A stretch of 15,066 nucleotides of DNA, taken from positions 1 to 15,066 of the forward strand of contig JABFWJ010000077.1 in assembly GCA_013362295.1 (NCBI GenBank), given 5' to 3'. Source of the stretch: Thermoleophilia bacterium (lineage in GTDB: Bacteria > Actinomycetota > Thermoleophilia > Gaiellales > Gaiellaceae). The notes beneath the pieces were generated by a model. That model was not told the DNA's origin. It did no database searches and saw nothing but the letters and a program-made list of their open reading frames with translations. The stretch's first letter is position 1, and the number at the start of each line of letters is the position of its first letter. Below are positions 6,911-13,233 of this stretch, one piece after another. The translations under genes were made by a program, and so were the position numbers.

Positions 6911-7727
6911 CGGGCGTCTCCTCGCGGGCTGGAGCGGCCGTGAGGACTGCCTCGACCCAACCCTCGATCTTGGCGGCGACGTCCTCCCAACCGTCGCCCG
7001 CCATCATCAGATGCGGGCGCCCGGGGAACTCGATGAGCTCCGTGTGCGCGGTGGACTTCGCGTACTTCTTGTAGATCGCGCGTGAGACGGAAGCCGGCAC
7101 CGTGTGGTCCTGCTCGCCGGCCGTGATCAGCAGCGGCGCACGGTCTCCGTTGCGGAAGTCGACGGTGTTCTCCGCACGCGGGTTGAAGTTCGCGAACGCC
7201 GCCTGGTAGAAGATGCGACCCGTTTCGGGCACGGCGTAGCGATCGTAAGCAGCCCGTGCAGCCTCGGGCGTATAGGTGTTCACGAAGCCGTAGGTGAACT
7301 GCTCGAACGTCAGCATGACGGTGCTCTTCCGCGTCGACGGATGCGCCAGCGCGGGCGACGCCGCCTTCAGCTGCGCCGGCGGCAGGTTGAGGATCCCCTT
7401 CGGCGCTGCGGGGTCGATCGCGACGCCCGCCGCGCCAAGCCCACGGTCGAGCAGCATCAGCGTGAACAGCCCGCCGAACGAGTGGCCGATGATCACCGGC
7501 GGCTCGTGGATCTGCCGAACGTACGCGTCGAGGTGGTCGACGATCTCCTTGATGCCCAGCCCGTTCAGCGCGCTCGGGTCGCGGCGTTGCGCCTCGACGC
7601 CGTCCGCCTTTCGCGGCCATTCCGGAACGAACACCTCGTGCCCTCGGTCACTGAAGAACGTCTCGAACTTCTCCCAGCTGCGCGGCGCCAGCCACGCTCC
7701 GTGGATCAGGACGATCGAGCGCTTCAT
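6903..7727 (-). CDS. Alpha/beta-hydrolase family protein
   Basis: A 274-residue cytoplasmic alpha/beta-hydrolase fold enzyme; the substrate cannot be predicted. The full catalytic set is visible: oxyanion-hole motif HGAW (9-12), nucleophile elbow GHSFGG with Ser83, acid Asp207 in GEQDHTVPA, and His239 in GRPHLM. A lid-like insertion lies between about 110 and 180. There is no signal peptide. The ATG is preceded on the minus strand by GAGGGAGG with a 4-base gap, a strong SD, so the start is well supported. It is transcribed convergently with greA (8-base overlap) and divergently from the UbiB-type gene, with 88 bases between start codons. Family matches usually include lipases, esterases and haloperoxidase-like enzymes. 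Confidence 0.9.
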   Translation of the reverse strand: MKRSIVLIHGAWLAPRSWEKFETFFSDRGHEVFVPEWPRKADGVEAQRRDPSALNGLGIKEIVDHLDAYVRQIHEPPVIIGHSFGGLFTLMLLDRGLGAAGVAIDPAAPKGILNLPPAQLKAASPALAHPSTRKSTVMLTFEQFTYGFVNTYTPEAARAAYDRYAVPETGRIFYQAAFANFNPRAENTVDFRNGDRAPLLITAGEQDHTVPASVSRAIYKKYAKSTAHTELIEFPGRPHLMMAGDGWEDVAAKIEGWVEAVLTAAPAREETPVS

Positions 7728-7815
7728 GCGGCCTCCCTCGGTTTGATGCTTCGACGCTACGCCTCAGGCCCCGCGCGGGCAAATGTCAGCCCGGTGCGCG
7801 TGCAACACTCTCTGC

Positions 7816-9453
7816 GTGGCGACGCGCCCGAAGCAGCGCAACCTCGGTCGTCTGAGCGAGATCGCCCAGGTCGCCGTGCGGCACGGCTTCGGCTACGCCG
7901 TCGACGGCCGCAAAGCCGGCGATCCCGAGAGCGGCCAGACCGCACGTGGCAGGCACCTCCGGGAGATGCTCGACGAGCTGGGGCCGACGTTCGTCAAGTT
8001 CGGCCAGCTGCTCTCGACTCGCCCCGACATCGTGCCGCCGGACATCATCGCCGAGCTGCGTGGGCTGCAGGACGACGTGCGGCCGTTCCCGTACGCCGAT
8101 GTCGAGAAGACCGTGCGCGAGGAGCTCGGCCAGCCGATCGAGCGCCTGTTCACCGAGTTCGACGAGCGGCCGCTGGCGGCGGCGTCGATCGGGCAGGTGC
8201 ACCGCGCGATGCTGCCGAACGGCCGACAGGTGGTCGTCAAGGTGCAGCGCCCCAACGCGCCGCGCCAGATCGAAGCGGATCTCGCGCTCATGTACCAGGC
8301 GGCCAGACTCGCGAAGGAGCGTATTCGCGCGCTCGACTTCATCGACACGAACGAGATCGTCGACGAGTTCGGACGCTCGATCCGCCAGGAGCTCGACTAC
8401 CGGCTCGAAGCGCGCAACGCCGAGGCGTTCCACAAGAACTTCGCAGGCCACCCGCACGTCGCGATCCCGCGCGTCTACTGGACGTACACCCGCTCGCGCG
8501 TGCTCACGCTCGAGTATCTCGAGGGCGTGCAGCTCGCCGACCTCGACCTCGAGCACTGGTCGCTCGACCAGCGGCGGCGCCTGGCGTATCTGATCGCGGA
8601 GACGTGGATGACGATGATCTTCCGCCACGGCTTCTTCCACGGCGACCCGCACCCGGCGAACGTGCTCGTGCTCTCGCCCGACCGGATCGGGCTCGTCGAC
8701 TTCGGCCTCACCGGCAAGCTCACCGACGAGGACATGTCGAAGCTGACGCGGCTGTTCATCGACGCTGCGTCCGAGAACATCGAGATGCTGCCGCGCCGGC
8801 TCTCCGACCTGGGCGTTCGCTACCCGAAGAACCGCGAGGAGCAGTTCGTGTCCGAGCTGCGCGAGCTGTACCACCGCTACTACGGCGCGAGCCTCCAGGA
8901 GATCGACCCGCTGCAGTTGATCCGCGAGGCCTTCGCCCTCATCTACACGATGAACCTCCGCCTGCCCGCCCGGTTCGTGATGCTCGACAAGGCGATCGCG
9001 ACGCTCGCTTCCGTCGGCATCGAGCTCTATCCGGACTTCAACGTCTTCGAGGTCGCGAAGCCCTACGCGCGCGACCTGATGATCGAGCGCTTCACACCGC
9101 GGCGGATCGCGTCGCGCGCGCGCCGCGAGGGGTGGAAGCTGACACAGATGGCGGCCGAGTTCCCGTACCAGGTGCACGAGACGCTGGAACAGGTGCGCGA
9201 CGGCCAGATCGAGGTCGGGTTCGTGCACAAGGGCCTCGACGAGTTCATGGCGAAGCTCGACGTCCTCTTCAACCGGCTCGTGATCGCGCTGGTCGTGACC
9301 GGCGGCCTGATCGGCTCGAGCCTGATCGGGATCTTCGCGAAGAGCGGCCCGCACGTGCTCGGGCTGCACGTCGTCTCCGTGCTCGGGTTCGGCCTCGCGT
9401 CGGTGCTCGGTGTGTGGCTGCTCTGGAGCGTTCTGCGCTCCGGCCGCTTGTAG
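7816..9453 (+). CDS. UbiB/ABC1/ADCK-family atypical protein kinase
   Basis: Members of this family are membrane-associated ATPase/kinase-like proteins; in bacteria they support quinone or isoprenoid lipid metabolism, but the actinobacterial role is unsettled. In the 545-residue product one sees the KxGQ signature at Lys61 (FVKFGQLLSTRPD), the Ala-rich loop AAASIGQVH (121-129), ATP-binding Lys142 in VVVKVQRP, the QELDYRLEARN block (191-201), catalytic FHGDPHPANV (274-283) and the DFG motif (295-297). Two membrane segments end the protein (about residues 490-510 and 517-540), the usual anchor. GTG 7816 is chosen because the next in-frame start upstream (ATG 7783) would add a Cys-rich stretch with no family similarity; neither has a clear SD. 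No ubiquinone genes are nearby. Confidence 0.93.
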   Translation: MATRPKQRNLGRLSEIAQVAVRHGFGYAVDGRKAGDPESGQTARGRHLREMLDELGPTFVKFGQLLSTRPDIVPPDIIAELRGLQDDVRPFPYADVEKTVREELGQPIERLFTEFDERPLAAASIGQVHRAMLPNGRQVVVKVQRPNAPRQIEADLALMYQAARLAKERIRALDFIDTNEIVDEFGRSIRQELDYRLEARNAEAFHKNFAGHPHVAIPRVYWTYTRSRVLTLEYLEGVQLADLDLEHWSLDQRRRLAYLIAETWMTMIFRHGFFHGDPHPANVLVLSPDRIGLVDFGLTGKLTDEDMSKLTRLFIDAASENIEMLPRRLSDLGVRYPKNREEQFVSELRELYHRYYGASLQEIDPLQLIREAFALIYTMNLRLPARFVMLDKAIATLASVGIELYPDFNVFEVAKPYARDLMIERFTPRRIASRARREGWKLTQMAAEFPYQVHETLEQVRDGQIEVGFVHKGLDEFMAKLDVLFNRLVIALVVTGGLIGSSLIGIFAKSGPHVLGLHVVSVLGFGLASVLGVWLLWSVLRSGRL

Positions 9454-9458
9454 CGTAT

Positions 9459-9474
9459 TCTTGACGGCTCAAGA
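9459..9474. promoter_or_regulatory. 16-bp palindrome upstream of the DoxX gene
   Basis: TCTTGAcggcTCAAGA is a perfect 6-bp inverted repeat with a 4-base centre, lying 6 bases after the UbiB-type stop and 26 bases before the DoxX start. It overlaps a weak -10-like TATTCT (9456-9461). It could be a dimeric repressor operator for doxX or a short hairpin at the end of the upstream gene; there is no T-run, which favours an operator. Confidence 0.4.
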
Positions 9475-9500
9475 TATCCCCGCGTCAGGAGCTGACTGAG

Positions 9501-10007
9501 ATGTCCTACGGCTTGCTTCTCCTTCGCGTATTCGTCGGTGGCGCGTTCTTCGGGCACGGCGCGCAGAAGCTCTTCGGGTGGTGGGGCGGCTACGGGCCGC
9601 AGGGCACGGGCGGGTTCTTCTCGTCCATCGGTTATCGCTCGGGTGTGGCAATGGCGGTGATGGCCGGGCTCGCGGAGGCGGGCGGCGGGGCGCTGCTCGC
9701 ACTCGGGTTGGCGACGCCCCTCGCGTGCGGGATGCTCGCGGTCGTGATGCTGAACGCGATCTTCGCGGTGACGCTGAAGCGCGCGTTCCTGCTGGGATCG
9801 GAGGTCGAGCTCCTGTATCTCGTCGTCGCGATCGCGCTCGCGGCGACCGGGCCGGGACGGTTCTCGCTCGATCGTGCGATCGGCTGGGACGACAACATCT
9901 CCGGTCTCTGGTGGGGCGTCCTCGTGGCCGCCGCAGCCGCCGCCGTCTCGTTCGTGACGCTGACGTTTTTCCGCACGAAACCGGTGCCGCAAGCCGCACC
10001 GACGTAG
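9501..10007 (+). CDS. DoxX-family integral membrane protein
   Basis: DoxX-family proteins are small multi-pass inner-membrane proteins; some relate to thiosulfate:quinone oxidoreductase and, in mycobacteria, to a thiol-stress membrane complex. This 168-residue protein starts LLLRVFVGGAFFGHGAQKLFGWWGG, the typical DoxX opening with a conserved GHGxQKLFGW. Membrane segments are visible at about 4-20, 48-70, 74-92 and 102-117, plus an additional hydrophobic Ala-rich segment at 135-157, one more than the usual four. ATG 9501 has AGGAG 9 bases upstream. It follows the UbiB-type gene by 47 bases on the same strand and converges with the Lrp-type gene. Its physiological substrate is unknown. Confidence 0.88.
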   Translation: MSYGLLLLRVFVGGAFFGHGAQKLFGWWGGYGPQGTGGFFSSIGYRSGVAMAVMAGLAEAGGGALLALGLATPLACGMLAVVMLNAIFAVTLKRAFLLGSEVELLYLVVAIALAATGPGRFSLDRAIGWDDNISGLWWGVLVAAAAAAVSFVTLTFFRTKPVPQAAPT

Positions 10008-10011
10008 CGGA

Positions 10012-10026
10012 CTGAGCGCGGCTCAG
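10012..10026. terminator. Short hairpin between convergent DoxX and Lrp genes
   Basis: CTGAGC-gcg-GCTCAG is a perfect 6-bp stem with a 3-base loop placed between the DoxX stop (10005-10007) and over the Lrp-type stop (10023-10025). It reads the same on both strands, so it could serve both convergent genes. No T-tract follows on either side, so intrinsic termination is only a possibility. Confidence 0.35.
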
Positions 10027-10502
10027 CCGAGGGGTGGATCGCGGCGCGGCACCGGCGTGGCGTTGACGATCGACGTCGTCGTCTCGCCGAAGTCGAGGAA
10101 GCGGTCGAGCACGCCGCCGAGCTCGTCGATCGAGCGCAGGTGCAGCTTCAGGTAGAAGCAGTCCTCGCCCGTGATGCGATGGCACTCGGCGACCTCGGGG
10201 ATCTCCGCCGCAAGCTCCGGAATGCGCGGGAGCCGGCCCGCGGCGGGCTTCACGCGCACGATCGCGAGGAGCTGGTAGCCGAGCTTCCGCGGATCGAGCT
10301 CGGCGCGGTAGCCCGTGATCACGCCCGCGCGCTCGAGCCGCTGCACGCGCTCGGCGACCGCCGGCGACGAGAGGTTGACGCGGCGCCCGAGCTCGGCGAA
10401 CGAGACGCGGCCGTCGCTCGCCAGCTCGGTGATGATCCGACGGTCGGTGTCGTCGAGGCGCGGAAGATCGCTGCCGTTCCGGGTCGAAATGCCGTACTTC
10501 AC
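10023..10502 (-). CDS. Lrp/AsnC-family transcriptional regulator
   Basis: A 159-residue amino-acid-responsive regulator. The N-terminal helix-turn-helix spans about 18-65 (DDTDRRIITELASDGRVSFAELGRRVNLSSPAVAERVQ contains the recognition helix), preceded by a short basic arm, and followed by the RAM ligand-binding/oligomerisation domain (about 75-150) with the characteristic VAECHRITGEDCFYLKL segment. GTG at 10502 is the best start; no SD is visible, but a TANNNT box lies 11 bases upstream, so the mRNA may have a very short leader. It is divergent from an EamA-type exporter, a frequent pairing in which Lrp-type proteins switch amino-acid export. The effector is unknown. Confidence 0.92.
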   Translation of the reverse strand: MKYGISTRNGSDLPRLDDTDRRIITELASDGRVSFAELGRRVNLSSPAVAERVQRLERAGVITGYRAELDPRKLGYQLLAIVRVKPAAGRLPRIPELAAEIPEVAECHRITGEDCFYLKLHLRSIDELGGVLDRFLDFGETTTSIVNATPVPRRDPPLG

Positions 10503-10513
10503 GAGGCGAGACA

Positions 10514-10542
10514 AGCCTAACGCCTTCGAAGGGCCCTGTCGC
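10514..10542 (-). promoter_or_regulatory. Probable lrp promoter with 10-bp palindrome in the spacer
   Basis: On the minus strand GCGACA (10542-10537) and TAGGCT (10519-10514) are 17 bases apart, a plausible -35/-10 pair. The spacer contains CCTTCGAAGG (10523-10532), a perfect 10-bp palindrome, directly adjoining AGGGCCCT (10530-10537). A dimeric regulator bound there would block this promoter and sit close to the start of the divergent EamA gene, so autoregulation by the Lrp-type protein is a reasonable inference. Confidence 0.4.
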
Positions 10543-10643
10543 GCGCGAGGCCTAGTGAGCAGACTTGCGGCATCCGCCCGGTTCCTCCGCAGGCCTACTT
10601 CGTCGGCAGCGCGATCTTCCACTACCTCGGGCCGTCGTTCGCA

Positions 10644-11411
10644 GTGCTGCTCTTCGCGCGGGTCGACGTGCTCGGCGTCGCCTGGCTCCGCATTGCATCC
10701 GCAGCGCTCGTCTTCGCGCTCTGGCGCCGACCCTGGCGGCGGGTCGCCGCGCTCGACGGGCGCGGACGCGCGCTGATCGGCGGGCTCGGCGCGGTGTTCG
10801 CGGCGATGAACGCCTGCTTCTACGTCTCGATCGACCGCTTGCCGCTCGCCACCGTCGCCGCGATCGAGTTCGTCGGCCCGATCGCGCTCGCGCTGGCCGG
10901 CGCCCGGATCGGCCGGAACTACGCGGCGGTAATGGCAGCCGCCGCCGGCGTCTACCTGCTCACGCACGTCCGCTTCGCCGGCGAGCCGGTCGGGGTCGCG
11001 TTTGCCTTCGCAAACGCGGTCCTGTTCACCGTCTACATCGTCCTCGCCCACCGGGTCGCGCGGCACGCCGCGATCGGCGGCCTCGACGGGCTCGCCCTCG
11101 CCATGCTGGCCGCGTTCGTCGTCGTCTCGCCCATCGGCCTCGGCGCGGCCGCCGATGCGTTCGACGACCCGCTCGCCCTCGCGGCGGGGGCAGGCGTCGG
11201 CGTCTCGTCATCCGTCATCCCGTATGTCTGCGACCAGCTCGCGATGGTGCGCATCCCGCGCGCGACCTACGCTTTATTCGTCGCGCTGCTCCCGGCGACG
11301 GCAGTCGTCGTCGGCGCGATCGTCCTCGGTCAGCTCCCGACCACGCTCGAGCTTTTCGGCGTCGCGCTCGTCATGGTCGGGGTCGCGCTCCATCGCCCGG
11401 CGGTCATCTAG
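10644..11411 (+). CDS. EamA/RhtA-type exporter (DMT superfamily), 5' end uncertain or frameshifted
   Basis: A drug/metabolite-superfamily permease, most like the RhtA branch that exports threonine/homoserine and related metabolites. From the GTG at 10644 the protein is 255 residues with about nine hydrophobic segments and two EamA repeats; landmarks are GVAWLRIASAALVFALWRRP, MNACFYVSIDRLPLATVAAIEF and the mirrored block YALFVALLPATAVVVGAIVLGQ. The start is doubtful. Homology-like sequence continues upstream in the same frame (VPPQAYFVGSAIFHYLGPSF, from 10581), giving the expected first membrane segment, but no ATG, GTG or TTG exists in that frame back to the stop at 10518. A GTG with weak SD at 10555 is in the neighbouring frame, one base off. 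The gene ends exactly where the convergent DUF1697 gene ends. Confidence 0.85.
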   Translation: MLLFARVDVLGVAWLRIASAALVFALWRRPWRRVAALDGRGRALIGGLGAVFAAMNACFYVSIDRLPLATVAAIEFVGPIALALAGARIGRNYAAVMAAAAGVYLLTHVRFAGEPVGVAFAFANAVLFTVYIVLAHRVARHAAIGGLDGLALAMLAAFVVVSPIGLGAAADAFDDPLALAAGAGVGVSSSVIPYVCDQLAMVRIPRATYALFVALLPATAVVVGAIVLGQLPTTLELFGVALVMVGVALHRPAVI

Positions 11412-11930
11412 CTAGTCCGCGTCGGCGAGCTCGAGCAGCTTCTCGACGGTGCGCCAGTTCCGCGCGGTGCTGGTCCTGCCGAGCGGCTTCGCGAGGAGCT
11501 CCTTGGCGAGCGGCGAGCGCCCGATGCCGCCGGGCAGCCACACGTAGACCTCGCGCCCGCGGACGGTGAACGTCTCCGGCGCGAAGTCCTCCGGATCGAG
11601 GCCGACCGTGGCCTTTGCGGCACAGAAGACGACGAGATGCTTCGCAGGATCCGTGGCGAGCTTCCGCAGCGGATTCGCCCGCACGATCGCGGCCAGCTCG
11701 TCGCGGGTCCGGAGGACGACCGGCACGTCGAATCCGAAGGCGTCCGCGAGCGCAGCCTCGAGCTGCTTCGCCGAGCGGCGGGGCCCGGTGAAGACGACGT
11801 TCCCGCTCTGCACGTACGTGCGCACGTCGCGATACCCGAGCTCCTCCATCAAGGCGCGCAGCTTCGCCATCGCGACTTTCTTGTGTCCGCCGACGTTGAT
11901 GCCGCGGAGGAGCGCGATCTGACGGGGCAC
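11412..11930 (-). CDS. DUF1697 family protein
   Basis: A 172-residue member of the DUF1697 (SP0830-like) family, whose function is not established. The N-terminal signature RQIALLRGINVGGHKKVAM and the following DVRTYVQSGNVVFTG are diagnostic; a C-terminal half with VWLPGGIGRSPLAKELLAKPLGRTSTARNWRTVEKL completes the family length. GTG 11930 places the start directly before the signature; the frame stays open to 12035 but the upstream part has no family similarity and would overlap the PadR gene. No SD is seen. Its stop (TAG read from 11414) abuts the EamA stop with no base between. The 85-base gap to the PadR gene carries the promoters of both. Confidence 0.9.
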   Translation of the reverse strand: MPRQIALLRGINVGGHKKVAMAKLRALMEELGYRDVRTYVQSGNVVFTGPRRSAKQLEAALADAFGFDVPVVLRTRDELAAIVRANPLRKLATDPAKHLVVFCAAKATVGLDPEDFAPETFTVRGREVYVWLPGGIGRSPLAKELLAKPLGRTSTARNWRTVEKLLELADAD

Positions 11931-11978
11931 AGACGCGATTCTGCACGAGATCTGGATCGACGCGCCGCCGGAGTGAGG

Positions 11979-12007
11979 TTGACTGATATCTCTTAAGGAT
12001 ATATCGT
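11979..12007 (+). promoter_or_regulatory. padR promoter and operator
   Basis: TTGACT (11979-11984) and TATCGT (12002-12007) are separated by exactly 17 bases. The spacer is almost filled by ATATCtcttaagGATAT (11986-12002), an inverted repeat with 5-base arms; the right arm extends to the self-complementary GATATATC (11998-12005), which overlaps the -10 box, and CTTAAG sits in the centre. AT-rich GATAT/ATATC dyads are typical of PadR-family operators, so autorepression is likely. Transcription would begin near 12014, two bases before the ATG. Confidence 0.65.
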
Positions 12008-12015
12008 TCAGATAG

Positions 12016-12540
12016 ATGGAGGCGACGGCCGTCACCTGGGCGCTGCTGGGCCTGCTGGGGCGTCGCCCGATGAGCGGCTACGACCTCAAACGGGCCGTCG
12101 ACCGGACGATCCGGCACTTCTGGGCGGCGAGCTATGGGCAGATCTACCCCGAGCTGAAGCGCCTCGAGGAAGCAGGCTGGATCGCCGGCAAGGACGCGGG
12201 GCGCGGCGGCCGCTCGCGGCGGCTCTACCGCATCACCGCGCAGGGCCGGCGCGCGCTCAAGGACTGGCTCCACGGCGAGGAAACGCGCATCGAGCTGCGT
12301 GACGAGTCGCTGCTGCGTCTCTTCTTCGCGGACGCGCTTCCTGCCGTCGAGGGGCTCGGCCTGCTCGCCGCGCGGCGCGAGGGTTATCGGATGATGCTGC
12401 AATACCTCCGCGGCCTCGACGACGGCAAAGGGCCCGACCCGCCGTTCATCGATCTCGTCTACCGCTGGGCGCTCGACTACTGCGAGTGGGGGATCGAATG
12501 GTGCGAACGGCAGGAGCGCCGCTTGCGCCGGGCCGCCTAG
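12016..12540 (+). CDS. PadR-family transcriptional regulator
   Basis: A 174-residue repressor-type protein. The N-terminal winged helix (about 5-88) has the PadR pattern LLGLLGRRPMSGYDLKRAV, FWAASYGQIYPELKRLEEAGWI and the wing GGRSRRLYRITAQGRRAL. The C-terminal region (about 95-172) is helical and resembles the Vir_act_alpha_C dimerisation domain found in long PadR proteins. There is no SD; the predicted transcript starts within a few bases of ATG 12016, so it is probably leaderless. The operator-like dyad in its promoter points to autoregulation. Its 3' end overlaps the membrane-protein gene by 43 bases, making that gene the most likely co-regulated target; the inducing ligand is unknown. 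Confidence 0.93.
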   Translation: MEATAVTWALLGLLGRRPMSGYDLKRAVDRTIRHFWAASYGQIYPELKRLEEAGWIAGKDAGRGGRSRRLYRITAQGRRALKDWLHGEETRIELRDESLLRLFFADALPAVEGLGLLAARREGYRMMLQYLRGLDDGKGPDPPFIDLVYRWALDYCEWGIEWCERQERRLRRAA

Positions 12541-13163
12541 CGGAGCTGCCCGAGCCGACCTGGCGGTCGCTCGCCGGGCGCGGCCTGCCGCAGTTTGCGG
12601 GCGAGGCGGTCGCGCCGGTCGTCGTCTTCTACGTCGGCTGGAAGGCCTACGGGCTCGGCCCTGCGATCGCTGCGTCCACCGTCGCGTATCTCGCGCTGGC
12701 GGCCTGGCTGCTCCGGCGCGGACGCGAGATCGGTCTCGTCGCGGTGGGCGCGACGTTCGTCGTCATCCAGGCGCTCGTCGCTTTCGCCGCTCACAGCGCG
12801 ACCGTCTATCTCGCGCAGCCTGTCGTGCTGAGCGCCTCGTGGTCGGTCGCGTACTTCGTGTCGGCGGCGATCGGACGGCCGCTGATCGGCATCTTCGCGA
12901 ACGCGTGGTATCCGTTTCCGCGCTGGTTTCGCGAGACAGCGCCGTACCGTCACGAGTTCGGGTTGCAGTCGGTCGTGTGGGGCGTGTACTGCCTGGCGCG
13001 CGCGGTGCTGCGGTTGATCGTGCTGCTGCATTCGGGCGTCGGCGGGTTCGTATTCGTCTCCGTCGTGACAGGACCGCCGGTCTTCGTCGCGCTCGTCGCC
13101 TGGGGAATCTGGCATGCGCGGCGGTCGTTCGGCAGGCTCGACGTGGCCGCCGCGGCCGACTGA
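12498..13163 (+). CDS. VC0807/DUF3159-like integral membrane protein
   Basis: A 221-residue polytopic membrane protein of unknown function. Hydrophobic segments lie at about 37-52, 56-72, 77-94, 98-120, 152-170 and 175-202. The pattern LPQFAGEAVAPVVVFYVGWKAYGLGPAIAAST, then RRGREIGLVAVGATFVVIQALVAF, then ISAAIGRPLIG-like and WYPFPRWFRETAPYRHEF, matches VC0807/DUF3159-type proteins distantly related to septation protein A; the assignment rests on pattern only. ATG 12498 has a G-rich SD (GGGGGA) about 4 bases upstream; GTG 12486 and GTG 12501 are alternatives. It begins inside the padR gene, so translation is probably coupled to the repressor. Confidence 0.8.
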   Translation: MVRTAGAPLAPGRLAELPEPTWRSLAGRGLPQFAGEAVAPVVVFYVGWKAYGLGPAIAASTVAYLALAAWLLRRGREIGLVAVGATFVVIQALVAFAAHSATVYLAQPVVLSASWSVAYFVSAAIGRPLIGIFANAWYPFPRWFRETAPYRHEFGLQSVVWGVYCLARAVLRLIVLLHSGVGGFVFVSVVTGPPVFVALVAWGIWHARRSFGRLDVAAAAD

Positions 13164-13174
13164 GGATCGATCGG

Positions 13175-13192
13175 CGCACATTCGTGCGAATG
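13175..13192. promoter_or_regulatory. Overlapping inverted repeats upstream of the response regulator
   Basis: Two dyads share the same bases: CGCAC-attc-GTGCG (13175-13188) and CATTCG-tg-CGAATG (13179-13192). They lie 42-59 bases before the response-regulator ATG, where an activator or repressor would bind. They could also act as a weak end-of-gene hairpin for the membrane-protein gene (stop at 13161-13163). Confidence 0.35.
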
Positions 13193-13221
13193 GACAACTG
13201 GTTCGCGCGCACCGACAGGGC

Positions 13222-13227
13222 TAGCGT
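13222..13227 (+). promoter_or_regulatory. -10 box of a probable leaderless transcript (response regulator)
   Basis: TAGCGT fits TANNNT and ends 6 bases before ATG 13234, which has no SD. This spacing is what leaderless actinobacterial genes show. No convincing -35 is visible at 16-18 bases. Confidence 0.4.
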
Positions 13228-13233
13228 CGTCTC

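Noticed and set aside
6319..7620. A 433-codon minus-strand frame spanning greA and the hydrolase gene
   Set aside because: It overlaps two well-identified genes in other frames and has no recognisable motif.
7786..9369. A 527-codon minus-strand frame opposite the UbiB-type gene
   Set aside because: Composition is that of an antisense shadow; the plus strand carries every ABC1 kinase motif.
10503..11066. Upstream extension of the Lrp-type frame on the minus strand
   Set aside because: It would run opposite most of the EamA gene, has low-complexity Arg/Asp/Glu content and adds about 190 residues foreign to the family.
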